From Paenibacillus rigui (GTDB lineage Bacteria; Bacillota; Bacilli; Paenibacillales; NBRC-103111), in contig NZ_NMQW01000017.1 in the NCBI RefSeq assembly GCF_002234615.1, forward strand, positions 434,001 to 498,000: DNA of 64,000 nucleotides. Direction: 5' to 3'. Within the stretch, counting starts at the first letter, position 1; each line of letters opens with the position of its first letter. Below, one piece after another: positions 8,415 through 17,726 of this stretch. The notes beneath the pieces were generated by a model that had not been told where the DNA came from, did not search any database, and saw only the letters and a program-made list of their open reading frames with translations. A program made the translations under genes and the position numbers.

Positions 8415-11279
8415 TTACTCCTTGCCAGCTTGCTGCAGGGCAGCTTCATCCACAGGAAGCGCACCTCCGGCTTGAACCGTCAAAATCCGCTCCATGATCG
8501 TCACAGCCTGAGCCCGGGTCGTTGTTTCCTCCGGTCCGAGGCGGCCATGATCCAAGCCTTGGAGGATGCCTTTGCTCACGGCAGTCTGCAGAGCGAAGGC
8601 ATCGCTCATAGCGGTGTTCGAAGCCCGCAGCTCGGGAGAGGTAACCTTGACCGCAATGCGCGCCAATTCTGCGCGGGTTATCGGCTCATCCCATGCGCGT
8701 CCGGTCTCCTCCGGACCGTAGTCGCCTTCCTTCGTCAGCGCTTCGACGTAAGGCTGGTACCAGGCCTGGCCATTGCCGCCCGAAGCCGCCGCACCCGGCA
8801 GCTTCAACGCCGCTGCGGCCAGCTTGGCGAATTCGGCACGGGTCAGCGTGCCGTCGGGGTGAAACGTGCCGTCCGGATACCCGTCGGCATAGCCCTTGTC
8901 TACCGCGGAGGCAATCGTCGCCTCCGCCCAATGACCGGCCGTATCGCTGAATCCGCGATCGAAGCCGGTCACGACCCCGGGCACGGTACGGTTCTTATAC
9001 GTACCGTCCCCGAGCTGGCCGGACATGTTGGCGCCCCATGTCCAGACCGTCCCCTCCGCCGAAATCGCGGCGGAGTGATAGCTTCCCGCGGCAGCCTCTG
9101 TCGCGCCGCGGATGCCCTTGGCCTGAACCGGCTGCGACCGGTTCGCGGCAGAGCCGTCGCCGAGCTGGCCGAAGCTGCCGGCGCCCCAGGCCCACACCGT
9201 GCCGTCCTGCTTGACGGCTAAGGAGTGATAGCTCCCGGCGGCGATGGAGGCGACGCCGGTCAAGCCGGCGACCGGCACGGGCGCCGTACGGTTCGTCGTC
9301 GTGCCGTCGCCCAGCTGGCCGAAGCCGTTGTAGCCCCAAGCATAGACGGTTCCGTCGGCCTTAAGCGCAAGCGAATGGTTCCGGCCGGCGGCGATTGCTT
9401 TGACGTCCTTCAATCCGTCAATGGGCACGACCATTCTGCGGAGCATCGAGGACCCGTCACCGAGCTGCCCGTTGCTGTTATCCCCCCATGCCCACAAGGT
9501 TCCATCCTCGGCTAGAGCCAAGGCGTGGTTATAGCCGGCTGCAATCGCTTTGATCCGGAACAATCCGGAAATTTGCACCACATTCGCAGCGCTTTCGGTC
9601 GTATTATCCGCCATTTGACCGAACGTATTGTCTCCGATTCCCCAGACGGTACCGTCCTTCTTCAAGGCAAGCGTGAACGCGTTGCCCGCCGAAATCATAC
9701 TCACATCCTTCAACAACGGAGCGGCAGCCGGTGTATTTTTGCTATCGGTCGTCTGATCGGCGAGCTGTCCGTTTACATTTTGCCCCCAGCTCCAGACCGT
9801 TCCATCCGGCTTCAGCACGAAGGCACTGTGACTCCCTGCCTCAACGGCGGTCACGGTACCTGCGTTAACAGCCTCCACAGGCACATTTTTGCCGCCGACC
9901 GTTCCGGTCCCGAGCTCCCCGAACGTGTTCTCGCCCCATGTCCAGAGCCGATTCCGCTTCCAGACGAGGTTAAAGCTGTCGCCTGCAGCCAATGCACGGG
10001 TCTGGATCTCATTCGCGAAGCTGCCTCCCTTGGGCGGCTGTACGATGAGATTGAACCGTGGTACAACGACAGGTAAAATGCGGCTCGTCGCCGTGCCGTC
10101 ACCGAGCTGGCCCAGTGTGCTGTTTCCCCAGCCCCACACTGTTCCGTCGCTTTTGACCGCCATCGAATTGAAGCTGCCTGTACCGATGACGGACACATCC
10201 TTTAAGCCTTCCACAGGCACATTATGATCGCTGTCTTTATAATCGCCGGTGCCGAGCTGACCGTAATTGTTCAGCCCCCATCCGCTCACGCTGCCGTCCT
10301 TGTGCAGGACGATCATATGGGAATTGCCTGCCGCAATACTGACAACATCGTCCGCACCCACGACGTTGTTGGCGAAATTACGGTCGGTCTTGTTGCCGTT
10401 GCCGAGCTGACCGGCGATGTTGTAGCCCCAGGTCCACACTTCTCCGTCCTTTTTGAGCAGAGCCGAGAAATTCGCCCCTGCAGCCAAAGCCACCGTATCG
10501 TAAGTAAAATTCACGAGGGTCGGGCGATTGGTTTTCGTTTGCGTCTCCGCATTGCCCACTTGACCGTATGTGTTGTCGCCCCAAGCCACTACGGTATGGT
10601 TGCTCAACAGCGCCAGCATATGCATGCCGCCGGCGGCAATGCCGATGACGTTGGTCGGGTAGGACAGCTGGGAAGGCGTTAATTTGGGGTCATACGTGCT
10701 GTCCCCCAGCTGTCCCTTCGAGTTATCTCCCCAGGTGACGATCGTTCCGTCGCCCTTCAAAGCGGCGGAGTAATTATTGCCTGCCGCAATGGCGACGATA
10801 TTCGTCAAGCCCTCGATCTCAAAAGGCTCCGGCCGATCCGTTAAGGTGCCATCACCCAATTGGCCATTCGTATTTTGGCCCCAAGCCCAAACCGTTCCAT
10901 CCTTGCGCAAAGCAAGGGTATGATTCAGACCTGCGGCAATCGACGTAATATCGAACAACGGTTTCACCTGTGTCGGCGCGTACCGGTATACATTGGGGCC
11001 GGTACCGAGCTTCCCGTGCAGACTGTCTCCCCAGGTCCAGACAGAGCCATCGCTTTTCAATGCTACCGTATGTCCGAGACCTCCGGTAATCTGTACAATT
11101 CCCAGAGATTTCACGGAAGGTCCCGCTTCCGTACTATCCGCTGATTGTGCTGCCGGGGCCTCCTCTGCCCATACAGGCGCTGCCGTCATGGCAAGCAGCT
11201 GCACCACCAGCATCAGTCTGAATACAGGAAGCAGCCAGCGGTTACGGCCCCGTATCAGCTTTCGTTGTTGTTGAAGCAT
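8415..11279 (-). CDS. Exported RCC1-repeat protein with C-terminal SLH domains
   Basis: The product is 954 residues. A basic N-terminus and a hydrophobic core ending PVWAEEAPA form a Sec signal peptide. The body holds fourteen RCC1 repeats, recognisable by W-x-WG-N-x-GQLG-DG and the following A-IAAG-H-LAL. They fall into two sets of seven, separated by a break around VPRFNLIVQPPKGGSF (near residue 410), which predicts two seven-bladed propellers. The C-terminus has one clear SLH domain (FSDTAGHWAEATIASAV, YADGYPDGTFHPDG, LTRAEFAKL) and two more divergent ones (ITRAELARIAV, TTRAQAVTIMERIL), so the protein should be held at the cell wall. It starts 33 bases after the RND pump gene with a GGAGGAGAGG site, so it is likely the third gene of that operon. 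Confidence 0.92.
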   Translation of the reverse strand: MLQQQRKLIRGRNRWLLPVFRLMLVVQLLAMTAAPVWAEEAPAAQSADSTEAGPSVKSLGIVQITGGLGHTVALKSDGSVWTWGDSLHGKLGTGPNVYRYAPTQVKPLFDITSIAAGLNHTLALRKDGTVWAWGQNTNGQLGDGTLTDRPEPFEIEGLTNIVAIAAGNNYSAALKGDGTIVTWGDNSKGQLGDSTYDPKLTPSQLSYPTNVIGIAAGGMHMLALLSNHTVVAWGDNTYGQVGNAETQTKTNRPTLVNFTYDTVALAAGANFSALLKKDGEVWTWGYNIAGQLGNGNKTDRNFANNVVGADDVVSIAAGNSHMIVLHKDGSVSGWGLNNYGQLGTGDYKDSDHNVPVEGLKDVSVIGTGSFNSMAVKSDGTVWGWGNSTLGQLGDGTATSRILPVVVPRFNLIVQPPKGGSFANEIQTRALAAGDSFNLVWKRNRLWTWGENTFGELGTGTVGGKNVPVEAVNAGTVTAVEAGSHSAFVLKPDGTVWSWGQNVNGQLADQTTDSKNTPAAAPLLKDVSMISAGNAFTLALKKDGTVWGIGDNTFGQMADNTTESAANVVQISGLFRIKAIAAGYNHALALAEDGTLWAWGDNSNGQLGDGSSMLRRMVVPIDGLKDVKAIAAGRNHSLALKADGTVYAWGYNGFGQLGDGTTTNRTAPVPVAGLTGVASIAAGSYHSLAVKQDGTVWAWGAGSFGQLGDGSAANRSQPVQAKGIRGATEAAAGSYHSAAISAEGTVWTWGANMSGQLGDGTYKNRTVPGVVTGFDRGFSDTAGHWAEATIASAVDKGYADGYPDGTFHPDGTLTRAEFAKLAAAALKLPGAAASGGNGQAWYQPYVEALTKEGDYGPEETGRAWDEPITRAELARIAVKVTSPELRASNTAMSDAFALQTAVSKGILQGLDHGRLGPEETTTRAQAVTIMERILTVQAGGALPVDEAALQQAGKE

Positions 11280-11312
11280 CTCTTAACCTCTCCTCCGTAT
11301 AAATTTCTTGAT

Positions 11313-14300
11313 TTAGTGGCTCGAATGATCGGCAGGCAGAGCTGGAGGAGATTGACGCTTCCACTTGCTTTTCAACACATCCATTAGACCATCCATCAGC
11401 ATATACACCACAGGCACAAGCAGAAGCGTAACCATGGTCGACAGTGTCAGACCGAACGCAACGACAGTAGCCATGGAAGCCTGCGCTTCGGCGCCTTCTC
11501 CAAAGCCGATGACGAGCGGAAGCATCGCCAGTACGGTTGTCGCCGTTGTCATCAGAATCGGACGCAAACGTATTCTCCCTGCCTCCAGAAGTGCATCGTA
11601 TAAGGTGTATCCCCGCTTTCTCAATTGGTTCGTGTAGTCGATGAGAACAATTGCATTATTCACCACGACCCCAACGAGCATAATCATCCCCATGACGGAG
11701 TTCATATTAATCGTACGGTGTGTAAGATATAGGCCGAGAATGGCACCGATAAACGTCGGCGGCATCGAGAACATGATGATGAACGGGCCGTATAACGATT
11801 CGAATTGGCTTGCCATAACCATGTATACCAGCACCAGAGAAAGCCCCAGCATAATATACAAGCTTTTGAAGGTGCTGTTGGAATCCGCCTGGGAGCCCAG
11901 GCTGATGGAGTAGCCGTCCGGTGCCTGGATCGTATCCAGCCTCTCTTGAACCACCTTGGATACATCCCCTACAGGAGCCCCGTTCACGAAAGCTTGAACC
12001 GTCGTCAGCCGCTGCTGATTGATGTGTCGAATCTGAGCGGGCCCGGAGCTTGGCTCCACCTTTGCGATGGCATTCAGCGGCACCTGGGCGCCTGAGCTCG
12101 TTGTCAAAATGATTTGATTCAGATTTTCCAGATTGTTGGTAAATTCGGTCGGATACTTCACCAGCACCGATATTTGCGAATCCCCTGTTTTCAAATTCGT
12201 TGCCGCAGCGCCTTGATAGGCGGTACGCAGCGATGTCATGACCTCCCTGGCGGAGATGCCGTAGTACGTCGCCGCATCCCGGTCGATGGTCATGCTATAA
12301 GAAGGAATACTGCGTTCCTGCGTATTTTGCACGTTGCGGAGCGTCGGAATGTCGCGAAGCTCTTCCGCAACCATATCACCGAGCTTGCTCAGCACGGTCT
12401 GGTCGGGACCGTTCAAATTGACTACGATGTCGGCCCCCCCGCCGCCACCGCCGCCCAACCCCGGGAGACGAACCGAGGATCGGCTGTTCACCGAAATTTG
12501 GGCTCCCGGATTGCCCTGTGTCAAATTCCGGATCTGCTCCACGACCTGCTCGGTCGTTTGTTTACGCTCTGCGAGCGGCTTAAGAGTCACCGTAATATTA
12601 GCCGAGTTCGTCGAAGCGCTCTGGAACGCACCTCCGCCGTTGCTTCCTACGTTCGTAAAAATGGTATCAATATCAGGGATATCCTTGATCAAATTTTCAA
12701 CCTTGCCCGCCAAGGCATTCGTAATTTCGAATTTCGTTCCCTGCGCCAGGCTGATGTTAACGAACAGCTGCCCTTCATCCGTCTTCGGCGTGAGCTCGGT
12801 ACCGACGAACTTGGCCAGGTATGCACTGCCTCCAAGCATAAGCAAGGTGATGAATACAATTGTCCACCGATGGCCAAGCGACCATTTTAGCAGGAAGGAA
12901 TAGCCATTCGTAAACCGGTTCATCCCTCTGCCGAACCATACGGCCGGATTATAGGATCTTCCCTCCGGCAAGGATTCGTCATGATGCTTTTTCAATATTT
13001 TGGCCGCCAGCATCGGCACTAAAGTAATAGCCGCGAACAAGGCCGCAATGTGGGAAAAGCTGACCGTCAGCGCCATCGGCACGAAGAAGTTTTTGATCAT
13101 TCCGTTAATGAACAAGGTTGGGGCAAACACGGCAATCTGCGCTAATGCCGAGGCAAGCACCGCCGTTCCGACCTCAGCCGTCCCCTGCTTGGCCGCTTCA
13201 ACCGGCGATAAGCCTTCTTCCTTTTTACGGAAAATGCTTTCAAGCACCACGACCGCAAAGTCGACGAGAGAGCCCAGCCCCAAGGCCAAGCCGCCCAACG
13301 TAATCGTATTGATCGTCTGATGCGAGAAATACATCATACTGAAAGTACTGACGACGGAGATCGGGATCACAACGCCGATAATCAATGTCGCCCGAATGCT
13401 GTTTAAGAAAAGCATAAGAATGATAATAGAAAAGATGGCTCCAAGCAGCGTATGCTCAATTACGGTATTAATCGAGTTGCTAATATATTTGGAGGTATCG
13501 TTCAATACAGCCAGCTTGGCCCCTTCCGGCAGCTTCGTCTGGATATCGTCGATCGCCTTGCGGATATTGTCCGCTACAGCAACCGTATTGCCGTCCGACT
13601 GCTTCAGGACCGAGATGCCTACGCTTTGTTCTCCGTTACGGCGGGAATCAAACGTAATATCCTGGTAAGTATCAATCAGCTGGCCCAGCTCTCCAAGAGC
13701 GATAGACTGGCCTTTCCCCAAATTCACTCTTACTTTGTCGATATCCGAGACCGACTTGAACTCACCCTGAATGGTTAACGGGATCAGCTGCTCGCCTTTA
13801 TACACAAGCCCTGCGTCCATGGATTGGTTATCGTTGCTGAGTGCCGATGTCACCTGGTTGAAGGTTAACCCGTACTGGGTCAGCTTATTTTGGTCAAGCA
13901 GCAATTGAATCTGTCTTACGCGTCCGCCCGAGACGCCTACGGATGCGACACCGTCCACACGCTGAACGGCGGGACTCACAATGTTATCCGCCAAATCACG
14001 GAGGGTGATCAAATCTACGCCGCTCCCGTACAAAGACAAGCTCATGATCGGCTGACTGTTCGGATCCGCCCGGGACACGACAGGCGCATCCGCATCCGTC
14101 GGCAGCTGCCTGCGGACCCGGTCCAGCTTGTCGCGCATCGTCAAGGTGGCATCATTAATGTCCGTGCCAAAGTTAAACTGAACGGTGACGATACTCGAGC
14201 CCGTTCGTGAGGTGGAGGTCACGGACTGCACATTGGCTATCGTAGCCATCGATGCCTCGACACGCTTGGTGACCTGAGCTTCAACCTGGGACGGCGACGC

Positions 14301-14459
14301 GCCCGACCAGTTCGTCTGAACGGTTGCGGTCGGAATCTCCATATTCGGATATAAATCCACCGGCAGCAGCGGTGCTGCGATAGACCCCAGTATCGTGAGC
14401 GCAATCATGATCATAAGGATCGTGACAGGCCGGTTTACAGAGAAATTCGCTAAATTCAC
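11313..14459 (-). CDS. RND-family efflux permease (AcrB/SwrC-like)
   Basis: The product is 1048 residues, full length for an HAE1-type RND pump. Seen are the N-terminal helix and periplasmic start FSVNRPVTILMIMIAL, the PNMEIPTATVQTNWSGASP segment, two large extracytoplasmic loops and the duplicated six-helix bundles. The closest well-studied Gram-positive relative is SwrC/YerP of Bacillus subtilis, which exports surfactin. In transmembrane helix 4 the usual Asp-Asp pair reads Asp400-Phe401 (LGSLVDFAVVVLES), and the TM10 position of the AcrB Lys is Asn (GVVVNNAIVLIDY). Proton coupling may therefore differ from AcrB. The gene overlaps the adaptor gene by 4 bases. Confidence 0.93.
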   Translation of the reverse strand: MNLANFSVNRPVTILMIMIALTILGSIAAPLLPVDLYPNMEIPTATVQTNWSGASPSQVEAQVTKRVEASMATIANVQSVTSTSRTGSSIVTVQFNFGTDINDATLTMRDKLDRVRRQLPTDADAPVVSRADPNSQPIMSLSLYGSGVDLITLRDLADNIVSPAVQRVDGVASVGVSGGRVRQIQLLLDQNKLTQYGLTFNQVTSALSNDNQSMDAGLVYKGEQLIPLTIQGEFKSVSDIDKVRVNLGKGQSIALGELGQLIDTYQDITFDSRRNGEQSVGISVLKQSDGNTVAVADNIRKAIDDIQTKLPEGAKLAVLNDTSKYISNSINTVIEHTLLGAIFSIIILMLFLNSIRATLIIGVVIPISVVSTFSMMYFSHQTINTITLGGLALGLGSLVDFAVVVLESIFRKKEEGLSPVEAAKQGTAEVGTAVLASALAQIAVFAPTLFINGMIKNFFVPMALTVSFSHIAALFAAITLVPMLAAKILKKHHDESLPEGRSYNPAVWFGRGMNRFTNGYSFLLKWSLGHRWTIVFITLLMLGGSAYLAKFVGTELTPKTDEGQLFVNISLAQGTKFEITNALAGKVENLIKDIPDIDTIFTNVGSNGGGAFQSASTNSANITVTLKPLAERKQTTEQVVEQIRNLTQGNPGAQISVNSRSSVRLPGLGGGGGGGADIVVNLNGPDQTVLSKLGDMVAEELRDIPTLRNVQNTQERSIPSYSMTIDRDAATYYGISAREVMTSLRTAYQGAAATNLKTGDSQISVLVKYPTEFTNNLENLNQIILTTSSGAQVPLNAIAKVEPSSGPAQIRHINQQRLTTVQAFVNGAPVGDVSKVVQERLDTIQAPDGYSISLGSQADSNSTFKSLYIMLGLSLVLVYMVMASQFESLYGPFIIMFSMPPTFIGAILGLYLTHRTINMNSVMGMIMLVGVVVNNAIVLIDYTNQLRKRGYTLYDALLEAGRIRLRPILMTTATTVLAMLPLVIGFGEGAEAQASMATVVAFGLTLSTMVTLLLVPVVYMLMDGLMDVLKSKWKRQSPPALPADHSSH

Positions 14460-16612
14460 TGCGTGCCACCTGCTCTCCCGGTTTGACCGGCCGTGCCGCT
14501 GCCCTCGCCTTTAGGGGCACTCTCTCCCTGAGGCTTCTCCCCCTGGGCTTTCTCGCCCTTGGGTTTGTCACCCTGAGCTTTCTCGCCTTGTGCCTTCTCG
14601 GCCTTCTGCTTCTCAGCCTGGCCTTCCGGCGACGGACTGCCCTGCTTCTGCCCGTCCTGGGTCCCCTGCTGGCTCCCCCCGCCCTGCTGCTGACGCTGAG
14701 CGCCCTGCTGACCACCTTGCTGCTGGGCTCCTCCTTGACCTTGCTGACGCTGCTGGCCTCCCTGCTGGCCGCCCCCTTGCTGCTGGCCCGGCTGAACGAT
14801 TTGTACGGCAGCCTTGTCGGACAGAAGCTCCTGGCCTTTGACGACGATTTCGTCGCCCTCCTTCAGCCCGCTGACAATCTCAAACTGGGAGCTTGTCAGG
14901 GTTCCTACTTTGACCGAGACCTTCTTGGCCTTGCCCTCGGAAACAACGAAGACCGAGTTGCCGCTCGGCTGGCTCAGCACGGCATCCGCCGGTACCATGA
15001 TGGCTTTGCGTCCCTCGCTCTTAAGGCTGGACGTGGCGAACATACCGGGAAGAAGCTCGCCCTTGGGATCATTGACCTTGATGTCCACACCATATGCCTT
15101 GGTGACGGAGTCCATCGTAGGCCGAATCGTATAGACGGTTCCATCGAACGTTTTATTCAGCGTCGGCACCGTAATTTTCATTTCCATGCCGACTTTGATT
15201 TTGCCGATATTGGCTTCAGAAATATTCACCGTAGCCTGCGTCGGGTTAAGCGCTGCGATAGAGACGATGTTCGCATTCGTCCCGGCATTTTGTCCGACTG
15301 GCGTATTGATTGTAGTGACGACTCCATCCACCGGCGAAATCAGCACGCCATCCTGCAGCTGCTCATTCAATAATTGCAGGTTCGTTTGAGCCTGCTGAAG
15401 CTGTGCGCTGCCCACAGTCACCGCGTCTGTAGATTTGGCGGACTGCAGCGTTTGCTCCGATTGGGCAAGCTGAGCCTTGGACACATTCAAGGCAAGCTCC
15501 TGCGTAGATTGGGCGTTCGAATAGGACAGCTGGTCCTTTTGCAGCGACTTCTCATTGGCATCTAATATAACGGCCAGAGAGTTTTGCGCATTCGCTAAAG
15601 TAATGGAATCCTTGTTTAAATTTTCCTGGGCGATTTGTACGGTTTGGGAATTTTGGGCCGTAATCAAATCGGCCTGCGCTTTGAGAAGAGCGCTGTTTGC
15701 CGTAATCAATGCATTCGGCGTCGTTTGCTGCGCCTGATCCAAATTCAACTGAGCAGTTTGGATTTTTTGCAGGGCTGCATCTATATTCGTCTTATTTTCC
15801 GTCGATGATTTCACGTTGTTATAATTAATAATCGCCTGCTGCAGGGCTAGCTGCAGAGCTTCCACCGAGTTATCCGTGTTGGCCTGCGAGGTCTGCACCG
15901 AGTCCTGCTGGGCGTTCAACGTATTTTGAGCATTGGTCAAATTCGTGTTGTAGGTGACCTGGGCATTATTCAAGTTTTGCTGCGATATCGCTACCTGCTG
16001 CTTCGCAGCGGCGATCGCGTTTTGTTGATCGTTGAGCGCCTTATTGTAATTGGCCTGTGATATCGCCACCTGCTGCTTCGCAGCGGCAACCGCATTCTGC
16101 TGATCGACAATCGCCTTTTCCAGGTTGGCCCGTTGAAGGTTAACCGCCTTCTCCGCAGTCGATACACTATTGGCCTGGTCATTCACCGTTTTTTGGAGCT
16201 GTGCGGATGAAATCGCCACCGCATTTTGAGACTGTGCGATCTGCTGCTCCAATGCGGTCGTATCCATTCGGGCAAGGGGATCGCCCACTTTGACCCGGTC
16301 TCCCGCTTTTACCATCAATTCGGTCACTCTTCCGGCTACTTTGGACGAAACGTTGGTTGTATAGACAGGCGTGATCGACCCGCTGAATACCTGGCCTCCC
16401 GTCACCTCAGCCATCTTGACCACTTGTGTTTCCACCGGGAACTGTCTTGCTGCGCCCCTCTGCCCGCCGGCGGTCTGCTGTGCGCCTTGTCCTTGTCCCT
16501 GCTTGGACCCTGCTCCGTTCCATACGGTTGCGCTGACAACAGCAATAATGGCAACAACTGCTATCGCCGCAACCACCCATTTTTTGGATACACTTTGGAT
16601 CCACCTGATCAT
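14456..16612 (-). CDS. HlyD/AcrA-type periplasmic adaptor of the RND pump
   Basis: The product is 718 residues, about twice the usual adaptor length. An N-terminal membrane anchor (WVVAAIAVVAIIAVVSATVW) is followed by a half lipoyl motif (KVAGRVTELMVKAGDRVKVGD). Then comes a very long coiled-coil hairpin rich in N, Q and A (about residues 105-440), the second lipoyl half (LISPVDGVVTTINTPVGQN), beta-barrel and membrane-proximal domains. A low-complexity tail is first Q/G-rich and then K/E/G-rich. The coiled coil contains an exact 25-residue tandem duplication (DQQNAxAAAKQQVAISQ twice; DNA 15984-16030 and 16059-16105). The start at 16612 has GGAGGGG eight bases upstream; the longer frame lacks one. 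It is the first gene of the adaptor-pump-RCC1/SLH operon. Confidence 0.92.
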   Translation of the reverse strand: MIRWIQSVSKKWVVAAIAVVAIIAVVSATVWNGAGSKQGQGQGAQQTAGGQRGAARQFPVETQVVKMAEVTGGQVFSGSITPVYTTNVSSKVAGRVTELMVKAGDRVKVGDPLARMDTTALEQQIAQSQNAVAISSAQLQKTVNDQANSVSTAEKAVNLQRANLEKAIVDQQNAVAAAKQQVAISQANYNKALNDQQNAIAAAKQQVAISQQNLNNAQVTYNTNLTNAQNTLNAQQDSVQTSQANTDNSVEALQLALQQAIINYNNVKSSTENKTNIDAALQKIQTAQLNLDQAQQTTPNALITANSALLKAQADLITAQNSQTVQIAQENLNKDSITLANAQNSLAVILDANEKSLQKDQLSYSNAQSTQELALNVSKAQLAQSEQTLQSAKSTDAVTVGSAQLQQAQTNLQLLNEQLQDGVLISPVDGVVTTINTPVGQNAGTNANIVSIAALNPTQATVNISEANIGKIKVGMEMKITVPTLNKTFDGTVYTIRPTMDSVTKAYGVDIKVNDPKGELLPGMFATSSLKSEGRKAIMVPADAVLSQPSGNSVFVVSEGKAKKVSVKVGTLTSSQFEIVSGLKEGDEIVVKGQELLSDKAAVQIVQPGQQQGGGQQGGQQRQQGQGGAQQQGGQQGAQRQQQGGGSQQGTQDGQKQGSPSPEGQAEKQKAEKAQGEKAQGDKPKGEKAQGEKPQGESAPKGEGSGTAGQTGRAGGTQ

Positions 16613-16801
16613 TTCATACCCCTCCACGAATTCTTGTCCGTCCCATCTGCCCGCCGCTTGAAGGCGGCTACGGATGCTTTGATAAGCGATGCTCCAGCAT
16701 AACATCAACTTAGCGCACATTCATGATAAAACTGTGATTGAAATGTAAAAAAAGTGTGAAATATGGTTGTTTCCCCGCAAAGATTCGCCAAAAGAACGCA
16801 C

Positions 16802-16828
16802 AAAAAAAAGGACCCCTTTCGGAGTCCT
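16802..16828 (-). terminator. Strong minus-strand rho-independent terminator
   Basis: On the minus strand AGGACTCC-GAAA-GGGGTCCT forms an 8-base stem with a GNRA-type tetraloop, followed directly by eight Ts. It is 240 bases past the stop of the L,D-transpeptidase gene, which leaves a long transcribed stretch unexplained. Confidence 0.88.
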
Positions 16829-17068
16829 CTTCGCGGTGAATTGATGTTTGGTACACTTGCCTCGATCCCTTCGAAAAGCTCGGTCAAATACCTCGTCACT
16901 TCATTGCAGTACGAGTACTACACTAACGTGTCTTTGGCACATCCCTCCGCTTCTATCTGGAGTCTAACTCAATGTTCCCGGAATGCTTCGTTGAATCGTT
17001 CAACGGAACCACACCTCTCTCGTTTCACCGCTAATGATAGTATGTCCGGTACGCATGCTTTTATACAT
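16829..17068 (-). ncRNA. Possible structured RNA or long 3' UTR before the terminator
   Basis: This 240-base stretch has no credible reading frame but has several local hairpins on the minus strand. These are GTTGAA-CGA-TTCAAC nested inside GGTTCC...GGGAAC, then ACAC-GTTA-GTGT, then AGTAC-TC-GTACT, and finally the terminator at 16802-16828. It follows the L,D-transpeptidase gene. It could be its 3' UTR or a separate small RNA. No promoter was found with certainty and no known RNA family was recognised. Confidence 0.3.
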
Positions 17069-17578
17069 TTATTCTTTAATAATAACTTTGGTCCCAAGAG
17101 GAATGTGGCGGTACAGCCATTCGATGTCCCGGTTATGCATGCGCACACACCCGGAAGATGCGTGACTCCCGATCGAATAGGGGCGATTCGTCCCGTGAAT
17201 GCCATACGTATACCCTCCCGTTCCAGGAACGCTTAAGCCAAGCCAGCGGGAACCTAGCGGATTCTTGGGAGAACCTCCGGGAATTTGCTTGCGGACATAC
17301 CATGGCTTCACGATTTTCGTTACGATGTGGAATTCACCCACCGGTGTCAGCTCTTTACGTCTTCCCGTCGCTACTGGAAAACCATACATGACCCGGCCGT
17401 TTACGATCACCGTCAAGTAATTGGTCCGCTTGTTAATTTCAATATATACGCCTTCTTCCCTCAGCGCTTCCAATGGTATGGTTGAGGGTGCCGATGCCGC
17501 TTGGACAAGGCCTGTACTTATGAGGCAAAGCTGCATGATCCATAAGAAGATCAAACCTGCCTTGAGATTCCATTTCAA
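17069..17578 (-). CDS. Exported L,D-transpeptidase (YkuD family)
   Basis: The product is about 169 residues. An N-terminal signal segment (GLIFLWIMQLCLISTGLVQA) precedes a YkuD domain with IEINKRTNYLTVIVNGRVMY, ATGRRKELTPVGEFHI, the GIHGTNRPYSIG His segment and the catalytic SSGCVRMHNRD. Such enzymes make 3-3 crosslinks in peptidoglycan or act on the spore cortex. The TTG at 17578 is preferred because AAAGGATGAG lies ten bases before it; an ATG seven codons upstream (17599) has no ribosome site. It stands alone, with no partner gene in the same direction close by. Confidence 0.9.
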   Translation of the reverse strand: MKWNLKAGLIFLWIMQLCLISTGLVQAASAPSTIPLEALREEGVYIEINKRTNYLTVIVNGRVMYGFPVATGRRKELTPVGEFHIVTKIVKPWYVRKQIPGGSPKNPLGSRWLGLSVPGTGGYTYGIHGTNRPYSIGSHASSGCVRMHNRDIEWLYRHIPLGTKVIIKE

Positions 17579-17726
17579 TACAATCTCATCCTTTATCATT
17601 TATGCACGGTTATTGTTCACCACAGGTCAAATTTTATGTACCCGTGCCCCGGATGTAATGCCGCCCTAAGCAAATATTCAGGAACGATGTCGAATTTCTT
17701 TGCGCCCGAAGAAGGATTTTTTGACA

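Noticed and set aside
14483-15373. 296-codon plus-strand frame
   Set aside because: It lies wholly antisense to the adaptor gene. Its Leu-rich content is the mirror of the adaptor's Q/G/K/E-rich tail, and there is no ribosome site.
15984-16105. Direct repeats at a 75-base period, CRISPR-like at first sight
   Set aside because: There are only two copies, the period is exactly 25 codons, and they lie inside the adaptor coiled coil.
16705-16899. 64-codon minus-strand frame
   Set aside because: It reads straight through the strong terminator at 16802-16828 and has no ribosome site.
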